Assembly (NCBI RefSeq): GCF_010634855.1
Contig: NZ_MWLQ01000014.1
Span: forward strand, 1 to 64,000
Length of the DNA stretch: 64,000 nucleotides
Direction: 5' to 3'
DNA from: Microbacterium sp. B35-30
GTDB taxonomy: Bacteria; Actinomycetota; Actinomycetes; Actinomycetales; Microbacteriaceae
This document shows, piece after piece, positions 33,001 through 41,104 of this stretch (the stretch's first letter is position 1; each line of letters starts with the position of its first letter). Position numbers and translations under genes: made by a program. The notes beneath the pieces are model-generated. The model did not search any database and was not told where the DNA came from. It worked only from the letters and a program-made list of their open reading frames with translations.

Positions 33001-33100
33001 CGGTCCGCGTGTGGACGGCCGCCGTCAACGACTCGCCGACCAGCCTGTCGAGCCGATCGGCCACGCGGTCCGGCTCCGTCCGCCACCCCCCACGCCTCAT
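30062..33100 (-). CDS. GH38 alpha-mannosidase
   Basis: A 1012-aa cytoplasmic glycosidase of family GH38. Family marks: GHAHIDTAWLWPVRET (zinc-binding His/Asp, about residue 261), WLPDTFGYSAALPQI with nucleophile Asp377, FPPIETYNAE, LQFHDILPGSSISWVH, and a beta-rich C-terminal half (LDVDWQHRGRLLKLMFPLDV). Length is typical for bacterial GH38 (about 1000). It is the last gene of the GH3-importer operon; ATG 33100 overlaps the stop of the GH3 gene (ATGA). Its 3' end runs 35 bp into the convergent hydrolase. By family it removes alpha-mannose from glycans or mannan fragments. Confidence 0.94.
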   Translation of the reverse strand: MRRGGWRTEPDRVADRLDRLVGESLTAAVHTRTAPLEILAWEAPGEPVPFADAACQRYAPFAVGEPWGRPWSTLWLRVRGTLPGEWPRDARHRPEVVVDLGFDGLMPGFQAEGLAFRPDGTVVKAVSPRNSHLPVVGAEIDYFLELAGNPGIPPESHWRSTRLGDRATAGVEPLYRLRRLEIALVDVGVWELLQDIEVVRGLAEQLPADGPRALQLWSALDRMMDAIDPDDVSGTVLVARRALAPALAAPAAASAHTVLATGHAHIDTAWLWPVRETVRKCARTFSNALALMDEHPDFRFACSSAQQLAWVKESYPELFARIREKVASGQFVPVGSQWVEPDTNMPGSEATVRQLVHGKRFFLEEFGLETREVWLPDTFGYSAALPQIMKLAGVDWFMTQKISWNQTNAMPHHTLAWEGIDGTRIFAHFPPIETYNAELSAAELAHAERTYRDHDAGTVSLAPFGWGDGGGGPTREMLAAARRQADLEGSPRVRLGSPGDFYTAAIQEVDELPVWRGEMYLELHRGTLTSQLRTKQGNRRCEELLHEAELWATTAAVQAGTGYPYDALDRLWKRVLMLQFHDILPGSSISWVHREAEADHTAIVRELEGMVAVSLDALRVAGEDGPLLYANATAVWLAGVPPHAVAAPADPAGAARFEETADGWVLTNGIVRAVVDRRGLLVSLQGPDGREAIPAGEAAALLRLHRDAPGKWDAWDIERDDLRHAVDLTELEQLGVVTEDGAVVVRCVRRFGSSSVTEELTLAPGRAAVDIALDVDWQHRGRLLKLMFPLDVHAEETRSETQFGHLARPTHANTSWDAARFEVSGQRWIHVGEPGYGVAIANDSTHGHSVQRRTRTDGGTTTMIGMSVIRGPRFPDPDADRGRHRVRFSLRPTANIADACEEGLRLAHPLRPVRSSRPAEALVTCTDPHVLIEAVKLADDRSGDVVVRLYEASGGRRRATVRASFPVAGVQRTDLLERPLDPPVGASEPSSVAFELRPFEIVTLRYRRARVG

Positions 33101-34956
33101 CGCGTGACCGCAGCCGGCACGACGACGCGGTGGCCGAACGCGAAGAGCGGATCCACGGTGTCATGCGGCACGTCTTCGCGCGATCGACGCACCGCCTCCA
33201 TCGAGCGCGGAATCTCGAACGGCAGGCTGCCCCGAGGGTGGATGACGCCGGTGAGCGCCGCGACGAACGCCTCGTCGCCGGTGCCGAAGCTCGCCGTGAG
33301 AACGCGTGCGATCCGGGCCAGGGGCTCGAGGATCGCCGGGCGCTCCAGCGACACGTCGATCACCAGGGGCACCTCGGCGGCGATGGCGGCGAGTCGCGCG
33401 ACCAGTCCCGGGCGGAACTCCAGCGACCCTTGATGGAACAGCGATTCGAACAGCAGATCGTCGCGCGGCTCGTACGGTGCGGCAAGTCGCACCACAGCGA
33501 TGTCGGCATCCCCCGGATGGTCGACGACGGTTCCGAGCGCCGCCGCCGCCGAGTGCGACAACCCCTCGACATAGACGCGCGCGTCCGCCGAGAGGGGCAG
33601 CATCCACCCTTCGTCCTGAAGGACGGCGAGCGATTCGCCCTGCGCCCGGAATCCGAGCGCGCGGAAGTCGGCGTTGCCGACGATCCGCTCGGCCTCGTCT
33701 TCGTCCACGAAGGGATCGTCGAACAGCCCGAGGCGGAACTTGAGCTCGAGGATCCGACGGGCAGACTCATCGATGCGCGCCTCCGGCACGCGACCGTCGC
33801 GGACGAGCTCGCACAGGATCTCGACGCATTCCTCGCCGCCGAACTGGTCGCATCCGGCATCCAGGATCGCCAGCATCCGCTCGGCCGGGCTGAGATGCTC
33901 GACGCCCCACGCCTTCGCGGGCAGCACCTGCCCGTGGGCGACGTTGTCGTTGACCAGCTCCCAGTCGGTCACCACAAGACCGTCGAACCCGAGCTGCTCG
34001 CGCAGCAGACCGGTGACGATGCGACGGTTGAAGCCGAAGCCGACCGCCGGCACCGGCCGGCCGTCGAGCTCGAGACCGACCGGCATGCCGTAGTACGGCA
34101 TCATTCCCGCGGTGCCGCACGCCACGGCCGCGCGGAAGGGCGCGAGGTGCAGGTCGAACGCACCGCCGGGGTAGACCTGCTCCCGTCCGTAGGGGAAGTG
34201 CGCGTCCTCGCCGTCCTGCTGGGGGCCCGCTCCGGGAAAGTGCTTGGTCACGCATGCCACAGATGACTCACTGATCTCGGTCCCCTGGAACCCCTCGATG
34301 TAGGCGCTGAGCGCCCGCGTGGTCCGTTCCGGATCGGCCCCGAACGTGTGCAGCTGTCGCCCCCAGCGCGGCTCGGTGGCGAGATCAACCTGCGGATGAA
34401 GCGCCATCCGGATGCCGACGGCGAGGTACTCCCGGCGTGCGATGTCGGCGAACGCCCGGATGTCGTCGTCGTCGAGTCCGGCGAGACCGAGCGGCTCCGG
34501 CCACTGGGAGAAGGCGCCGGCGGTGAAGGACGTGCCGGCATTCTCGACGAACGCGTGACGCGGGTCGGTGCTGATCGTGACCGGGATGCCGTGGGGCGTC
34601 TGCTCCGCGAGCCGCTGGAGGGCGTTCGCCCACCGTGCGGCATCCCGGCCCGCTCCCAGGGCGTGGACGTTGAAATGGTTGAGATGCTTCTCAAGCACGA
34701 CGGTGCGCGTCGAGGACTTGCTCAATGCGCCCGGGGCATCCAGGAGCGTCCCGTTCGGTCCGCTCTCGATGACCGTGTGGAACATCAGTCCCACCTTCTC
34801 CTCGATCGAGAGACGGCCGAGGAGGTCGGCCGTCCGTGCGACCGGATCGAGCCGAGGGTCTTCGTACGGATCCAGCACGCCGTTTCCGTTGAGGTCTCGC
34901 CAGGGGGTCGCTGCGGGGATCGGGGTGGTCGTGGGGACGGGCGCGGGCACGGGCAC
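33097..34956 (-). CDS. GH3 family beta-glycosidase
   Basis: A 619-aa GH3 enzyme. The catalytic barrel carries RWGRQLHTFGADPE, KHFPGAGPQQDGEDAHFPYG and the nucleophile Asp331 in VVTDWELVND; the second alpha/beta domain follows. Near the N-terminus DLNGNGVLDPYEDP looks like an EF-hand-type calcium loop, a feature I know from a GH3 subgroup. GTG 34956 is chosen because AAAGGACCTCC lies just upstream; the open frame extends to 35811 only as antisense of the permease. A Pro-rich start (PVPAPVPTTTPIPAATP) and no signal peptide suggest a cytoplasmic enzyme. The substrate could be beta-glucosides or beta-xylosides; with GH38 next door, a mixed glycan such as an N-glycan or mannosyl-glucan is conceivable. 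Confidence 0.9.
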   Translation of the reverse strand: MPVPAPVPTTTPIPAATPWRDLNGNGVLDPYEDPRLDPVARTADLLGRLSIEEKVGLMFHTVIESGPNGTLLDAPGALSKSSTRTVVLEKHLNHFNVHALGAGRDAARWANALQRLAEQTPHGIPVTISTDPRHAFVENAGTSFTAGAFSQWPEPLGLAGLDDDDIRAFADIARREYLAVGIRMALHPQVDLATEPRWGRQLHTFGADPERTTRALSAYIEGFQGTEISESSVACVTKHFPGAGPQQDGEDAHFPYGREQVYPGGAFDLHLAPFRAAVACGTAGMMPYYGMPVGLELDGRPVPAVGFGFNRRIVTGLLREQLGFDGLVVTDWELVNDNVAHGQVLPAKAWGVEHLSPAERMLAILDAGCDQFGGEECVEILCELVRDGRVPEARIDESARRILELKFRLGLFDDPFVDEDEAERIVGNADFRALGFRAQGESLAVLQDEGWMLPLSADARVYVEGLSHSAAAALGTVVDHPGDADIAVVRLAAPYEPRDDLLFESLFHQGSLEFRPGLVARLAAIAAEVPLVIDVSLERPAILEPLARIARVLTASFGTGDEAFVAALTGVIHPRGSLPFEIPRSMEAVRRSREDVPHDTVDPLFAFGHRVVVPAAVTR

Positions 34957-34994
34957 GGAGGTCCTTTCTGCGGGTGCGAGGGGCAGCACGGGCC

Positions 34995-35918
34995 TCAGCC
35001 CTTGAGACCGGTGAAGCCGATCCCCCGGACGATGGACCGCTGGAAGATCAGGAAGATGATGATGGGCGGGATGCTGGCGATGAGCAGCCCGGAGATCAGA
35101 TACGCGGGGTTCGTCGCCTGCGCCAAGCGAGGCAGCGCGACCGCCAAGGGCTGGGTTTCGGGATCCGTCAGGACGATCAGCGGCCAGAGGAACTCCTTCC
35201 ATGCCGACATGATCGACAACAGCGAGACCACGGCGATGATCGGCCGTGACATCGGCAGGACGATGCGCCAGAAGACGGTGAACCAGCCGGCGCCGTCGAT
35301 CTGCGCGGCCTCGAAGAGCTCCCGCGGGATCTCCTCGAAGAACTGCTTGACGAGAAGGATCGTGAACGCGTTCGCTCCTGCGGGGAGCCAGACCGCCCAG
35401 GGTGTATCGGTGATGCCGAAGCCGAGGAGCGGGAGGTCGAGCACCGTCAGGTACAGCGCGATGAGCGTGACGGTGGCCGGCACGAACAGGGTGACCAGGA
35501 AGGCGCCGTAGACGAACCGGCCGTACCAGGGCCGGATCACCGCGAGGGCGAACCCGGCGGTGGTCGACACGACGAGCTGGACGACCCACGAGCCGAGCAC
35601 GAGCACCACGGTGTTGCCGAGGTACTGGCCGATGTCGAGCAGGTTCCATGCCGTGGGGATGTTCTCCCACAGCGCCGGCTCGGGAATGAGGCTCAGCGGC
35701 CGATTCACCAGGTCGCTGGTCGTGGAGATCGCCGCGCGCAGCATCCACACCAGCGGGATCGCCCCGAAGCCGATCAGCCCGGCGAACAAGAGGATGTGCA
35801 CCAGTCGCCATCCGGTCCCGACTGCGGGGCGGCGCCAGTCATGGGCTGAGAGGATGCCGCGGTCGCTGGGCTCGGCGCGTTGCCGGCGCCGGCGGGCGGT
35901 GAGGGTCGGCGCGGTCAT
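34995..35918 (-). CDS. carbohydrate ABC transporter permease (second)
   Basis: A 307-aa membrane subunit with six spans, ELFEAAQIDGAGWFTVFWRI as docking loop for the ATPase, and the tail RSIVRGIGFTGLKG. ATG 35918 overlaps the stop of the first permease (ATGA). It is followed after 38 nt by the GH3 gene, so import and hydrolysis are co-expressed. The long basic N-terminus (ARRRRQRAEPSDR) is cytoplasmic. Confidence 0.92.
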   Translation of the reverse strand: MTAPTLTARRRRQRAEPSDRGILSAHDWRRPAVGTGWRLVHILLFAGLIGFGAIPLVWMLRAAISTTSDLVNRPLSLIPEPALWENIPTAWNLLDIGQYLGNTVVLVLGSWVVQLVVSTTAGFALAVIRPWYGRFVYGAFLVTLFVPATVTLIALYLTVLDLPLLGFGITDTPWAVWLPAGANAFTILLVKQFFEEIPRELFEAAQIDGAGWFTVFWRIVLPMSRPIIAVVSLLSIMSAWKEFLWPLIVLTDPETQPLAVALPRLAQATNPAYLISGLLIASIPPIIIFLIFQRSIVRGIGFTGLKG

Positions 35919-36880
35919 CGGGTGCTCCAGGATCGGGTGAGGCGAAGGTAGAGGGCCGACACGAGCACCAGGACGATCGCCAGCAGGACGCTCAATGCGG
36001 TCGCGACGCCGTAATTGCCGAACAGGAACGCGTAGCGGTAGATCATGAGCATCACCGTCACGGTGGCGTTCGCCGGTCCGCCGTCGGTCATGACGTAGGG
36101 CTCCGTGAACACCTGGATGGCGCCGATGATCTGCAGCAGAAGCAGGATCAGGATGACGCCGCGCATCTGCGGCAGGGTGACGTGCCAGACCCGCCGCCAT
36201 ACCGATGCGCCGTCCAGCTCCGCAGCTTCGTAGAGCTCGGTGCTCACGCCGGTGAGGGCGGCGAGATAGATGAGGATGGCGGTGCCGGCGCCCGACCACG
36301 TCGCGACGATGACCAGGCTCGGCATCGCAAGTTCGGCGGATTGCAGCCACGGCAGCGGCCCGAGTCCGACCACCGCGAGGAGGCTGTTGGCGACGCCCGA
36401 CTCTCCGGGTGCGAAGAACACCTTGAACAACAACACGGCCACGACCGGCGGGATGACGACGGGAAGGTAGGCCAGCACGCGCGCCACCGTGCCGCCACGG
36501 CGCAGCTCCGACATGAGCACGGCGCAGAGGAGCGGGATCGGCAGCCCGATCGCCAGCGAGAGCACGGTGAACCACAGGGTGTTCAGCGCAGCCTTGGGCA
36601 GAAGAGGGTCGGCGAACAGGGCCTCGAAGTTGCGCCAGCCGACCCACTCGGCGGGGGTGACGAGATTGGTCTGCTGGAATGCCAGCAGCACGCTCTGCGC
36701 TATCGGCCACCACGCGAAGTAGGCGAACACGACGAGCGCCGGCAGCAGGAAGATCAGCCCGGCCCAGGCTGCGCGGTGACGCATGGACATCGTGCGGCGC
36801 GGTGGCCGGCGCGCCGGGCGGCCCGCCTGGGCGGCACGGTGCGTGACCGTGCCGCCCAGGCGCTCGGGAGCGACCGTCAT
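35915..36880 (-). CDS. carbohydrate ABC transporter permease (first)
   Basis: A 321-aa membrane subunit. After a basic N-terminus (RPARRPPRRTMSMRHRAAW) come six spans and the docking loop ELYEAAELDGASVWRRVWHV; VMTDGGPANATVTVMLMIYR matches the conserved segment of first permeases. ATG 36880 overlaps the binding-protein stop by 4 nt, unlike the other importers here, which have a hairpin at that point. Confidence 0.92.
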   Translation of the reverse strand: MTVAPERLGGTVTHRAAQAGRPARRPPRRTMSMRHRAAWAGLIFLLPALVVFAYFAWWPIAQSVLLAFQQTNLVTPAEWVGWRNFEALFADPLLPKAALNTLWFTVLSLAIGLPIPLLCAVLMSELRRGGTVARVLAYLPVVIPPVVAVLLFKVFFAPGESGVANSLLAVVGLGPLPWLQSAELAMPSLVIVATWSGAGTAILIYLAALTGVSTELYEAAELDGASVWRRVWHVTLPQMRGVILILLLLQIIGAIQVFTEPYVMTDGGPANATVTVMLMIYRYAFLFGNYGVATALSVLLAIVLVLVSALYLRLTRSWSTR

Positions 36881-38268
36881 TGCGCGTGCTGGGCGAGGAT
36901 CGTCTCGACCCGGCTCTCAGCGTCGGAGAGAAGGGCGTCGATGTCCGCGTTCGGATCCGTGAGGACCGCCTGGACCACCGGGTCGAGCGCCGCGTAGATC
37001 TCCTGCGACGCCACCACCGGCTCGGGAACGTACTCGAACTCCGAGAGCGACGCGACGTACGGTGCGAAGTTCTCGACGGGGACATTCACGAACTCATCGA
37101 TCGCGTCCCGATAGGCCGCATAGGTCTCGTCACTGAAGATCGGCAGCACGGGTACGCCGACGGGCAACCCGTCGGCAGCCGACGCCTCTGCGGTCTCGGC
37201 GGCCACATCGAAGTCGTAGTTCGGGCGGAGTGCCCGGAACACGATCCACTTCACAGCGGCCTCCTTCTCAGCCTGGGTCGCGGTGGCGCTCACCATGAGC
37301 ACCGTGGCACCGGCGAGAGTGGCATCCGCGCCGCCCTGCGGCATGGGCCCGGCTCCGAACGCGTCCGGATCCCCGCCCTGCGCGATGTAGTTGGGGTACA
37401 CGTCCGGCGGCGCGGACACCCACATGCCGACGTTCCCCGCCGTGAAGTCGGCGACGAGATCCTCCTGCTTGCCCAGGACGTTGTCTCCGAGCGAGTCATC
37501 CTGCCACCGCATCTGCTTCCACTGCTCCAGCACGTCGCGTGCGGGATCGTCATCGAAAGACGCCGACCACGTGCCGTCCGCGGCCTGCTCGATCATCGAG
37601 CCGCCGTTGGTGTACGTGTAGCCAGTCAGGTGCCAGCCCCCGCTGTTGTTGGTGCTGATCTCGCCGAAGCCGGTCTTGCCGGTCTTCTCAGAGATCTGCG
37701 CGGCGTACTCGCGCACTTCGTCCCACGTGGTCGGCGGGGAATCCGGGTCCAGTCCCGCCTGCTCGAAGAGATCACGGTTGTAGACGAGGCCGAACGCATA
37801 GCTCTTCTCGGGGATGCCGTAGACGGCGCCGTCCCGCTCGAGGAACTGCATCACCCGGGGGTTCAGCTCGTCGAAGCCCTCGATCTCGTCGGTGACGTCT
37901 GCCAGATCCGCGACCTGCCCGCGTTCGATGAGCGCGGGGGGCTCGGTGAGGGGCACACGAAGCAGCGTCGGCGCACTGCCGCCCGCGAGCCGTGTGGCGA
38001 AGGTCTTCGCATCCCACGGCACATCGGACGCTTCGATGGTGATGTGCGGGTTCGCCTCTTGGAACTCCTCGACCTGGCGCTCGAAGAGCGCGAGCGCCGC
38101 GGTGTTCGTCGCCGCCGGCTTGCCCATGATCGTGATCGTCACGTCTTCGGGCTCACCGGCCGTGGTCGGATCGGGGTTGCCGCCCGACGTGCTGCTGCAG
38201 GCCGCTGTGCCTGCGAGCAGCGGAACAGTGATGAGCGCGGCGAGGAGCCGGCGCGTTCGCTGGTGCAT
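36877..38268 (-). CDS. sugar ABC transporter solute-binding lipoprotein
   Basis: A 463-aa receptor with signal peptide and lipobox (AGTAAC, Cys24) and a Ser/Gly/Pro linker. It starts the SBP-permease-permease-GH3-GH38 operon, in which every junction overlaps or nearly so. The mature part has GKPAATNTAALALFERQVEE, GIPEKSYAFGLVYNRDLFEQ and TNNSGGWHLTGYTYTNGG, typical of the maltose-type family. The promoter probably lies at 38361-38389 in the AT-rich divergent region. Ligand unknown; the hydrolases suggest a mannose/glucose-containing oligosaccharide. Confidence 0.92.
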   Translation of the reverse strand: MHQRTRRLLAALITVPLLAGTAACSSTSGGNPDPTTAGEPEDVTITIMGKPAATNTAALALFERQVEEFQEANPHITIEASDVPWDAKTFATRLAGGSAPTLLRVPLTEPPALIERGQVADLADVTDEIEGFDELNPRVMQFLERDGAVYGIPEKSYAFGLVYNRDLFEQAGLDPDSPPTTWDEVREYAAQISEKTGKTGFGEISTNNSGGWHLTGYTYTNGGSMIEQAADGTWSASFDDDPARDVLEQWKQMRWQDDSLGDNVLGKQEDLVADFTAGNVGMWVSAPPDVYPNYIAQGGDPDAFGAGPMPQGGADATLAGATVLMVSATATQAEKEAAVKWIVFRALRPNYDFDVAAETAEASAADGLPVGVPVLPIFSDETYAAYRDAIDEFVNVPVENFAPYVASLSEFEYVPEPVVASQEIYAALDPVVQAVLTDPNADIDALLSDAESRVETILAQHAQ

Positions 38269-38360
38269 GTTTCCTCCGATAGGGACAGGTGCGGCGGTGC
38301 CGCGGTTTCGCGGACGGCGGGATCAGAGGATCCGGTCACACTCCGTCGTGCGTCGTGGCC

Positions 38361-38389
38361 AGTATGTGGGCTGACTTTGCGTTACGCAA
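38361..38389 (-). promoter_or_regulatory. promoter and palindrome upstream of the GH3/GH38 importer operon
   Basis: On the minus strand TTGCGT (forward 38384-38389), 17 nt, CATACT (forward 38361-38366). The -35 is one arm of the palindrome TTGCGTTACGCAA (38377-38389). The neighbouring 38390-38430 is strikingly AT-rich and holds TTTATAA/TATAAC boxes for the opposite direction. The DeoR/LacI hybrid at 39572 is the nearest candidate regulator. Confidence 0.55.
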
Positions 38390-38461
38390 GCATTTTTTAC
38401 ATTTTCTTAACTCGAACTTTATAACTTGTGAAGTATGGGCCGATTGTGATGTGATCTCGGC

Positions 38462-39487
38462 ATGGCACCGATGTCCCCCAGCCGCCCCGCAGCGCTCGTT
38501 GCGATGGGCGCCTCCGCATTCGCGGACCTTTTCGACGCCCCGCGGCTGGCGGCGCTGCGCGAGCTCTCGCGGATCGACGACCCTGTCCGCGTCGACGACC
38601 TGACGTCGTCGGACGTGCTCGCCCGCCTGCGCGACGTCGAAGTGCTCATCACCGGGTGGGGCGGGCCCCGACTCGGACCGATGCTGCTGGCGACCGCTCC
38701 GCACCTCCGCGCGGTCCTGCACGCCGGAGGATCCGTGAAGGGTCAAATCAGCCAGGCCATCTGGGACGCCGGCGTGCTGGTCACCAGCGCTGCGGACGCG
38801 AATGCGATACCGGTGGCGGAGTACACGGTGGCGACGATCCTGCTGGAGGCCAAGCGGGTTCCGGCATACATCGACGGCTATGCCCGCACGCGCGATGTCG
38901 CGGGTGCGTGGCGACATGACCTTCCACCCGCCCTGGGCTTCGGAGGCACGGTCGGCATCGTGGGGCTCTCGCGCGTGGGAAGGCGCGTGGCCGAGCTGCT
39001 GCGCCCCTTCGATTTCCGGGTGCTCGCCGCAGACCCCCTGCAAGATGCGCGGGGTGCCGCGCTCGTGGGCGCGCAGCTCATCGGGCTGGACGATCTCATG
39101 GCGCAGAGCGACATCGTGACGATCCACGCACCCGAGCTCCCCGAGACGCGGCACCTCATCGATGCACGGCGTCTGGCCCTGCTGCGGCACGACAGCGTCC
39201 TCATCAACACGGCGCGCGGCTCCCTCGTCGACGCGGAGGCGCTCATGGCCCGCTGTCGGGAGGGCACGCTGCGTGCCATCCTCGACGTCACCGAGCCGGA
39301 GCCGCTCCCTGCCGACTCGCCGCTCTTCACGACCCCCGGCGTCGTGCTCACGCCGCACATCGCGGGCGCCATGCATGCCGAGACCCACCGGCTCGCCGAT
39401 GCCGTGCTGGAGGAGCTGCGGCGGATCAACGAATCCCAGCCACCGCTTCACCGTGTCGACCGACGGAGCCTCAGCCACATCGCATGA
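38462..39487 (+). CDS. D-isomer-specific 2-hydroxyacid dehydrogenase
   Basis: A 341-aa NAD-dependent dehydrogenase that would interconvert a 2-hydroxy acid and a 2-keto acid. The Rossmann motif is VGIVGLSRVGRRVAELL; catalytic Arg252 is in NTARGSLVD, the acid in DVTEPEP (about 278) and His299 in LTPHIAG. It is divergent from the importer operon with an AT-rich promoter region between them, and is followed by the hybrid regulator. I cannot tell the substrate; hydroxypyruvate-type or sugar-acid substrates are common in the family. Confidence 0.9.
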   Translation: MAPMSPSRPAALVAMGASAFADLFDAPRLAALRELSRIDDPVRVDDLTSSDVLARLRDVEVLITGWGGPRLGPMLLATAPHLRAVLHAGGSVKGQISQAIWDAGVLVTSAADANAIPVAEYTVATILLEAKRVPAYIDGYARTRDVAGAWRHDLPPALGFGGTVGIVGLSRVGRRVAELLRPFDFRVLAADPLQDARGAALVGAQLIGLDDLMAQSDIVTIHAPELPETRHLIDARRLALLRHDSVLINTARGSLVDAEALMARCREGTLRAILDVTEPEPLPADSPLFTTPGVVLTPHIAGAMHAETHRLADAVLEELRRINESQPPLHRVDRRSLSHIA

Positions 39488-39571
39488 TCGATCTTGAGCG
39501 ATCTCGAGAATCCTGTGAGTTCTCGTGAGGAACGTTAGTCTGAGCGTGGTTATGGCGACGGGAGGGGCGAC

Positions 39572-40630
39572 ATGCTCGCAGCGGAACGACGCGCGCGCAT
39601 CCTCGAGCTCGCGCAACAGGACGGCGCCGTCAGCATCTCGCGGCTGACGGCGGACCTCGGCGTCTCGCACGTGACGGTGCGGCGGGATCTCGACACCCTC
39701 GTCGCCGAGAAGGCCCTCGACAAAGTGCGTGGCGGAGCGATGCTCCCGGCCGGACATGCCACACCGCCCCGCACATCGTCGGTGACGATCGGCGTCGTCG
39801 TCCCGACGTCGTACTACTACCGCTATGTCGTCGACGGCATCGGTGATGCTCTCGAAGGGGTCGGCGAGTTCAAGCTGGTGATCTCGGAGTACGACCTCGA
39901 GGTCGAGTATCGGCTGATCGAGGAACTGGTGGAGGCAGGCGTCGACGGGCTGCTGTGGGTTCCGACGGTGTCGGAGCTCGAGGAAGCTCCGGAGTTCGCC
40001 GCCTTCACGTCCGCGCTGAGCGTCCCCGTCGTGTTCGTCGAACGCGAGACTCCGGGCGGCGGGCTCGCGATCGTCTCCTCGGTCCGTTCGGCGCACGAGC
40101 GCGGCGTCGTCAGCGCGCTCCGGCACCTGTGCGAACTCGGCCATCGCCGGCTCGTCATGGTCAGCCGCGGCAGTTCGCAGAGCGCCGAGTTCGTGAGACG
40201 CGGCTGGCGCGATGCGGTCGAGCGACTGGGGTTCGATCCTGAGAGCGTCATCCTCGGACCGCGGGAGCTGGGAGCCGGCCCGACGTGGGAGCGTGGGAGC
40301 GCGGATGTGGTGCTCGACACGGTGGAGAGGCTCGGCGCCACCGCGGTGTTCAGCCACGGCGACGAGAATTCGCTCTTCGGGCTGGTGCAGAATGCCCGCA
40401 GCCGCGGACTCTCCGTGCCCGAGAAGCTGTCGATCGTCGCTTACGACGACGACGTGTCGGCGCACGCCGACCCTCCAATCACCGCTGTCGCGCCGGACCG
40501 ACGCCGGGTGGGGGCACACGCGGTGCGCATGCTGCTGGATCTGATCGACCATGGCACGGCCGAGCCGCCTTTGCAGCTTCAGGTCGATCCCCGGCTGATC
40601 GTGCGCGCGTCGACGGCGCCGCCGGCCTGA
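39572..40630 (+). CDS. hybrid regulator: DeoR-type HTH with LacI-type effector domain
   Basis: A 352-aa regulator. The first 60 residues are a DeoR-type helix-turn-helix (RRARILELAQQDGAVSISRL, then LGVSHVTVRRDLDTLVAEK) and not a LacI headpiece; from about 70 on it is a LacI/GalR effector domain (IGVVVPTSYYYRYVVDGIGD, LGHRRLVMVSRG, VAYDDDVSAHADPPITAV). This combination is known in actinobacteria but is a minority design. It probably senses the sugar imported by the neighbouring operon and may bind the TTGCGTTACGCAA site. The upstream gap 39488-39571 holds an inverted repeat around TCGAGAAT and a TAGTCT box. Confidence 0.88.
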   Translation: MLAAERRARILELAQQDGAVSISRLTADLGVSHVTVRRDLDTLVAEKALDKVRGGAMLPAGHATPPRTSSVTIGVVVPTSYYYRYVVDGIGDALEGVGEFKLVISEYDLEVEYRLIEELVEAGVDGLLWVPTVSELEEAPEFAAFTSALSVPVVFVERETPGGGLAIVSSVRSAHERGVVSALRHLCELGHRRLVMVSRGSSQSAEFVRRGWRDAVERLGFDPESVILGPRELGAGPTWERGSADVVLDTVERLGATAVFSHGDENSLFGLVQNARSRGLSVPEKLSIVAYDDDVSAHADPPITAVAPDRRRVGAHAVRMLLDLIDHGTAEPPLQLQVDPRLIVRASTAPPA

Positions 40631-40697
40631 CGCGGCGCCCGCGTGACGGTGCCGGGTTCCTGGCCGCCGTGCTGCCGGACTGACCCCGGGGAGACGT

Positions 40698-40732
40698 GGG
40701 TGCGGACGCGCTCCGGCCCGCGGTCCGCACCC
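40698..40732. terminator. bidirectional terminator between convergent genes
   Basis: GGGTGCGGAC (40698-40707) and GTCCGCACCC (40723-40732) form a perfect 10-bp stem with a GC-rich 15-nt loop, just between the regulator stop at 40630 and the propeller-glycosidase stop at 40740. Confidence 0.75.
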
Positions 40733-40739
40733 AGACGGC

Positions 40740-41104
40740 TCACTCGCCGTCGACCCGGATCACCAGCACCTCGCTGCGCGTCGCACCGGCGGGGTTCGAG
40801 AACTCGACGACGTAGCGGTGCTCGCCGGCCGCGCGTCCCTCGAGGGGCACCTCGACACGTTGAGCAGCCGGGCTGGCCGGCACGAGGGACCCGGAGGCGA
40901 CCTCGACGTCGTTCTCGAACAGGCGCCATGCGCTCGCGTTGGTGCCCCACCACAAGTTCGCGGTGACGGTGAAGGTGCCATCGCCGTCACGGTTGGCGGC
41001 CGAGAGACGCGGGACGCCGGGTGCGGCATCCGTCACCTTCACGGTGACCGGCGAGGGACTGGTCACGCCCTGCGAGTTGATCGCTTCGGCGGTGTAGACG
41101 TACT
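40740..41104 (-). pseudogene. out-of-frame C-terminal fragment of the propeller glycosidase
   Basis: Read in the frame ending at 40740, this stretch gives GEYVYTAEAINSQGV and then a complete second Ig-like repeat (TVTANLWWGTNASAWRLFEN, AAGEHRYVVEFSNPAGAT). It has no ribosome site of its own and continues the preceding gene after removal of a single G from one of two G5 tracts. It is therefore the displaced tail, not an independent gene. Whether the shift is real or a sequencing error cannot be decided here. Confidence 0.75.

Noticed and set aside
30377..33433. 1018-codon plus-strand frame opposite GH38
   Set aside because: GH38 motifs are on the minus strand; the plus reading is composition-driven.
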